From Actinomycetales bacterium Ga0077552 (GTDB lineage: Bacteria > Actinomycetota > Actinomycetes > Actinomycetales > Microbacteriaceae): DNA of 8,256 nucleotides. This document shows positions 6,617 through 8,256 of the stretch, one piece after another (position 1 is the first letter of the stretch; each line of letters starts with the position of its first letter). The position numbers and the translations under genes are program-made. The DNA lies in assembly GCA_001464255.1 (NCBI GenBank), contig LNFD01000117.1, forward strand, positions 1-8,256, read 5' to 3'. Below the pieces are notes generated by a model, which was not told where the DNA came from, did not search any database, and was given only the letters and a program-made list of their open reading frames with translations.

Positions 6617-7285
6617 ATGACCACCGCGCCGGTCGCGACCACACCGCCGCTCAGCCGCACCCGCCTGCTCGTCGTCGGGGCGCTGCTCGTGCTGGTCGCC
6701 CTCGTCGTCGGCGTGCTCGTGGGCCGCGTGTCGGCCACGGGCGCCGCGCCGATGCCGGGCGAGTCGAGCGCCGAGGCCGGCTTCGCACGCGACATGCAGG
6801 TGCACCACGGCCAGGCCGTCGAGATGGCGCTCCTCGTGCGCGACCGCAGCGACGACCCCGAGATCCGGCTGCTGGCCCTCGACATCGCGACCGCGCAGAC
6901 CCAGCAGCAAGGGCAGATGTTCGCGTGGCTCGCCCTGTGGGGTCTGCCGCAGACCTCGGACGAGCCCGAGATGGACTGGCTGTCGCGCCCCGTCATCGAC
7001 GGCTCGGCCGGCCACGACGGCCACGGCGGTCACACGCCGGGCGAGCCCATGCCCGGCGTCGCGACCTTCGAGCAGATGCAGGAGCTGCAGCAGGCCGAGG
7101 GCGTCGAGGCCGAGCGACTCTTCCTCGAGCTCATGATCGCCCACCACCAGGGCGGCGTCGAGATGGCCGAGGCCGTCATCGCGCGCAGCACCCACCCCCA
7201 GGTGACGGGCCTCGCCGAGGGCATGGTGCAGCTGCAGTCGAAAGAGCTCGACTACATGTCAGAGCTGCTCGCCGCCCGCAGCTGA
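6617..7285 (+). CDS. Membrane-anchored DUF305 protein, His/Met-rich
   Basis: A 222-residue protein with an N-terminal membrane anchor or uncleaved signal (about 16-38) and an extracytoplasmic ferritin-like DUF305 domain. The family signature occurs twice: FARDMQVHHGQAVEMA (56-71) and LELMIAHHQGGVEMAE (170-185), showing the pseudo-repeat of two helical hairpins. A His-rich loop, GHDGHGGHT (132-140), lies between them. The paired HH motifs with nearby Met/Glu suggest metal binding, and some DUF305 proteins occur in copper-resistance loci; the metal here is inference. The ATG (6617-6619) follows the DUF3105 stop by 2 nt with no clear ribosome site, so translation probably depends on the upstream gene. 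The last 34 bp (7252-7285) overlap the convergent ABC transporter gene. Confidence 0.92.
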   Translation: MTTAPVATTPPLSRTRLLVVGALLVLVALVVGVLVGRVSATGAAPMPGESSAEAGFARDMQVHHGQAVEMALLVRDRSDDPEIRLLALDIATAQTQQQGQMFAWLALWGLPQTSDEPEMDWLSRPVIDGSAGHDGHGGHTPGEPMPGVATFEQMQELQQAEGVEAERLFLELMIAHHQGGVEMAEAVIARSTHPQVTGLAEGMVQLQSKELDYMSELLAARS

Positions 7286-8256
7286 TCGCCGCGGTCGTAG
7301 TCGGCCGACTGCTGCTCGACGAGCCGCGCGTACACCCCGCCGAGCGCGACGAGCTCGGCGTGCGCGCCGCTCTCGACGATGCGGCCCGCGTCGACGACGT
7401 GGATGACGTCGGCGGCGCTGATGGTCGAGAGCCGGTGCGCGATCGCGATGGTCGTGCGGCCGCGGCTCGCGGTGTCGAGGGCCGCTTGCACGACGCGCTC
7501 GGAGACCGAGTCGAGCGCGCTCGTCGCCTCGTCGAGAATCAGCACGGGCGGGTCTTTCAGCAGCACGCGCGCGATCGCCACGCGCTGCTTCTCGCCGCCC
7601 GACAGCCGGTAGCCGCGCTCGCCGACGACCGTGTCGTAGCGGTCGGGGAACCCCGCGATGGTGTCGTGGATGCTCGCCGCACGGCAGGCCGCCTCGAGCT
7701 CGGCATCCGTCGCATCGGGCTTCGCGTAGCGCAGGTTCTCGGCGATCGTCGCGTGGAAGAGGTAGGTCTCCTGGCTCACGACGCCGATGCTCTCGATGAG
7801 GCTCTGCTGGCGCAGCAGCCGCACGTCGACCCCGCCGACCTCGACGGCCCCGCTCGTGACCTCGTGCAACCGCGGCACGAGGTACGAGATGGTCGTCTTG
7901 CCCGCGCCCGAGGGGCCCACGAAGGCGACGAACTGCCCCGGCTGCACCTCGAACGACACGTGGTCGAGGGTCGGCGCGCTCTCGGCCGGCGCGTCGGGGT
8001 AGCGGAACACGACGTCGTCGAAGCGGATGCGTCCGCGCTGGGCGGGCTCGGGGTCGCGCGCGTCGGCGTGCTCGGTGATGCTCGGCACCAGGTCGAGGTA
8101 CTCGAAGATGCGCGCGAAGAGCGCGCCGCTCGTCTGCAGGTCGAGCGCCACGCGCATGAGCCCCATGAGCGGGTAGGTCAGGCGGGCCTGCACGGTCGTG
8201 AAGGCGACGATCGTGCCCGCGGTGACCGCGACATCCATCTGGATCAGCCAGGCGGC
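7252..8256 (-). CDS. ABC exporter half-transporter (membrane plus ATPase), C-terminal part
   Basis: A partial gene; 334 residues are visible and the frame is open at the right edge. An ATG at 8236-8238 is internal, not the start, because the sequence before it (AAWLIQ) continues the last transmembrane helix typical of this family (TAGTIVAFTTVQARLTYPL follows). The ATPase domain is complete. Numbered from that ATG: Walker A GPSGAGKTT (108-116), Q-loop Gln156 (VVSQE), signature LSGGE (212-216), Walker B VLILDEATSALD (232-243) with catalytic Glu237, and H-loop His268 (AHRLS). This architecture is a type IV (ABCB/MsbA-like) exporter subunit of about 580-620 residues, so about 270 residues lie outside. 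Substrate cannot be told from this part; it may work as a homodimer or with an adjacent partner. A 20-odd-residue variable tail after LVEQQ overlaps the DUF305 gene. Confidence 0.95.
   Translation of the reverse strand, partial: AAWLIQMDVAVTAGTIVAFTTVQARLTYPLMGLMRVALDLQTSGALFARIFEYLDLVPSITEHADARDPEPAQRGRIRFDDVVFRYPDAPAESAPTLDHVSFEVQPGQFVAFVGPSGAGKTTISYLVPRLHEVTSGAVEVGGVDVRLLRQQSLIESIGVVSQETYLFHATIAENLRYAKPDATDAELEAACRAASIHDTIAGFPDRYDTVVGERGYRLSGGEKQRVAIARVLLKDPPVLILDEATSALDSVSERVVQAALDTASRGRTTIAIAHRLSTISAADVIHVVDAGRIVESGAHAELVALGGVYARLVEQQSADYDRGDQLRAASSSDM

Overview
The window is very GC-rich and densely coding, with strong G/C bias at third codon positions, GTG starts, start/stop overlaps and a probable leaderless promoter. 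With the gene families present, this points to a high-GC actinobacterium. Microbacteriaceae-like is my best guess, from impression rather than any marker gene.

Layout. (1) Positions 1-2096 hold a transsulfuration pair on the minus strand: cystathionine beta-synthase (702-2096) coupled by an ATGA overlap to cystathionine gamma-synthase (from 705 leftwards). The gamma-synthase is broken. Its N-terminal 140 codons lie on the minus strand (286-705), but a later, non-overlapping part of the same kind of protein, including the PLP lysine, lies on the PLUS strand (2-295). The strand switch falls on an 8-bp palindrome, CGCGCGCG (286-293). (2) Positions 2152-5762 hold a two-gene minus-strand operon: a Cache-HAMP-class III nucleotide cyclase receptor (3585-5762), then a MscS-type channel with a C-terminal cyclic-nucleotide-binding-like domain (2152-3588), joined by a GTGA overlap. 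(3) Positions 5763-5951 are the divergent intergenic region. (4) Positions 5952-7285 hold a plus-strand pair: a membrane-anchored DUF3105 protein and a membrane-anchored DUF305 protein, 2 nt apart. (5) Positions 7252-8256 hold the C-terminal half of an ABC exporter half-transporter on the minus strand, running off the right edge and overlapping the DUF305 gene tail-to-tail by 34 bp.

How the genes fit together. The beta- and gamma-synthases exchange sulfur between homocysteine and cysteine via cystathionine. The cyclase and channel look like a self-contained signalling unit: an extracytoplasmic sensor sets a nucleotide-cyclase-like domain whose product, or whose conformation, could gate the neighbouring channel. 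Both partners have non-canonical ligand or catalytic sites: the second metal Asp of the cyclase is Lys, and the phosphate-binding Arg of the nucleotide-binding domain is not visible. The DUF3105/DUF305 pair looks like a cell-surface, His/Met-rich, possibly metal-handling module. The most notable points are the gamma-synthase strand switch and the cyclase-channel unit. No RNA genes, CRISPR arrays, insertion sequences or gene-free stretches over 300 bases were seen.
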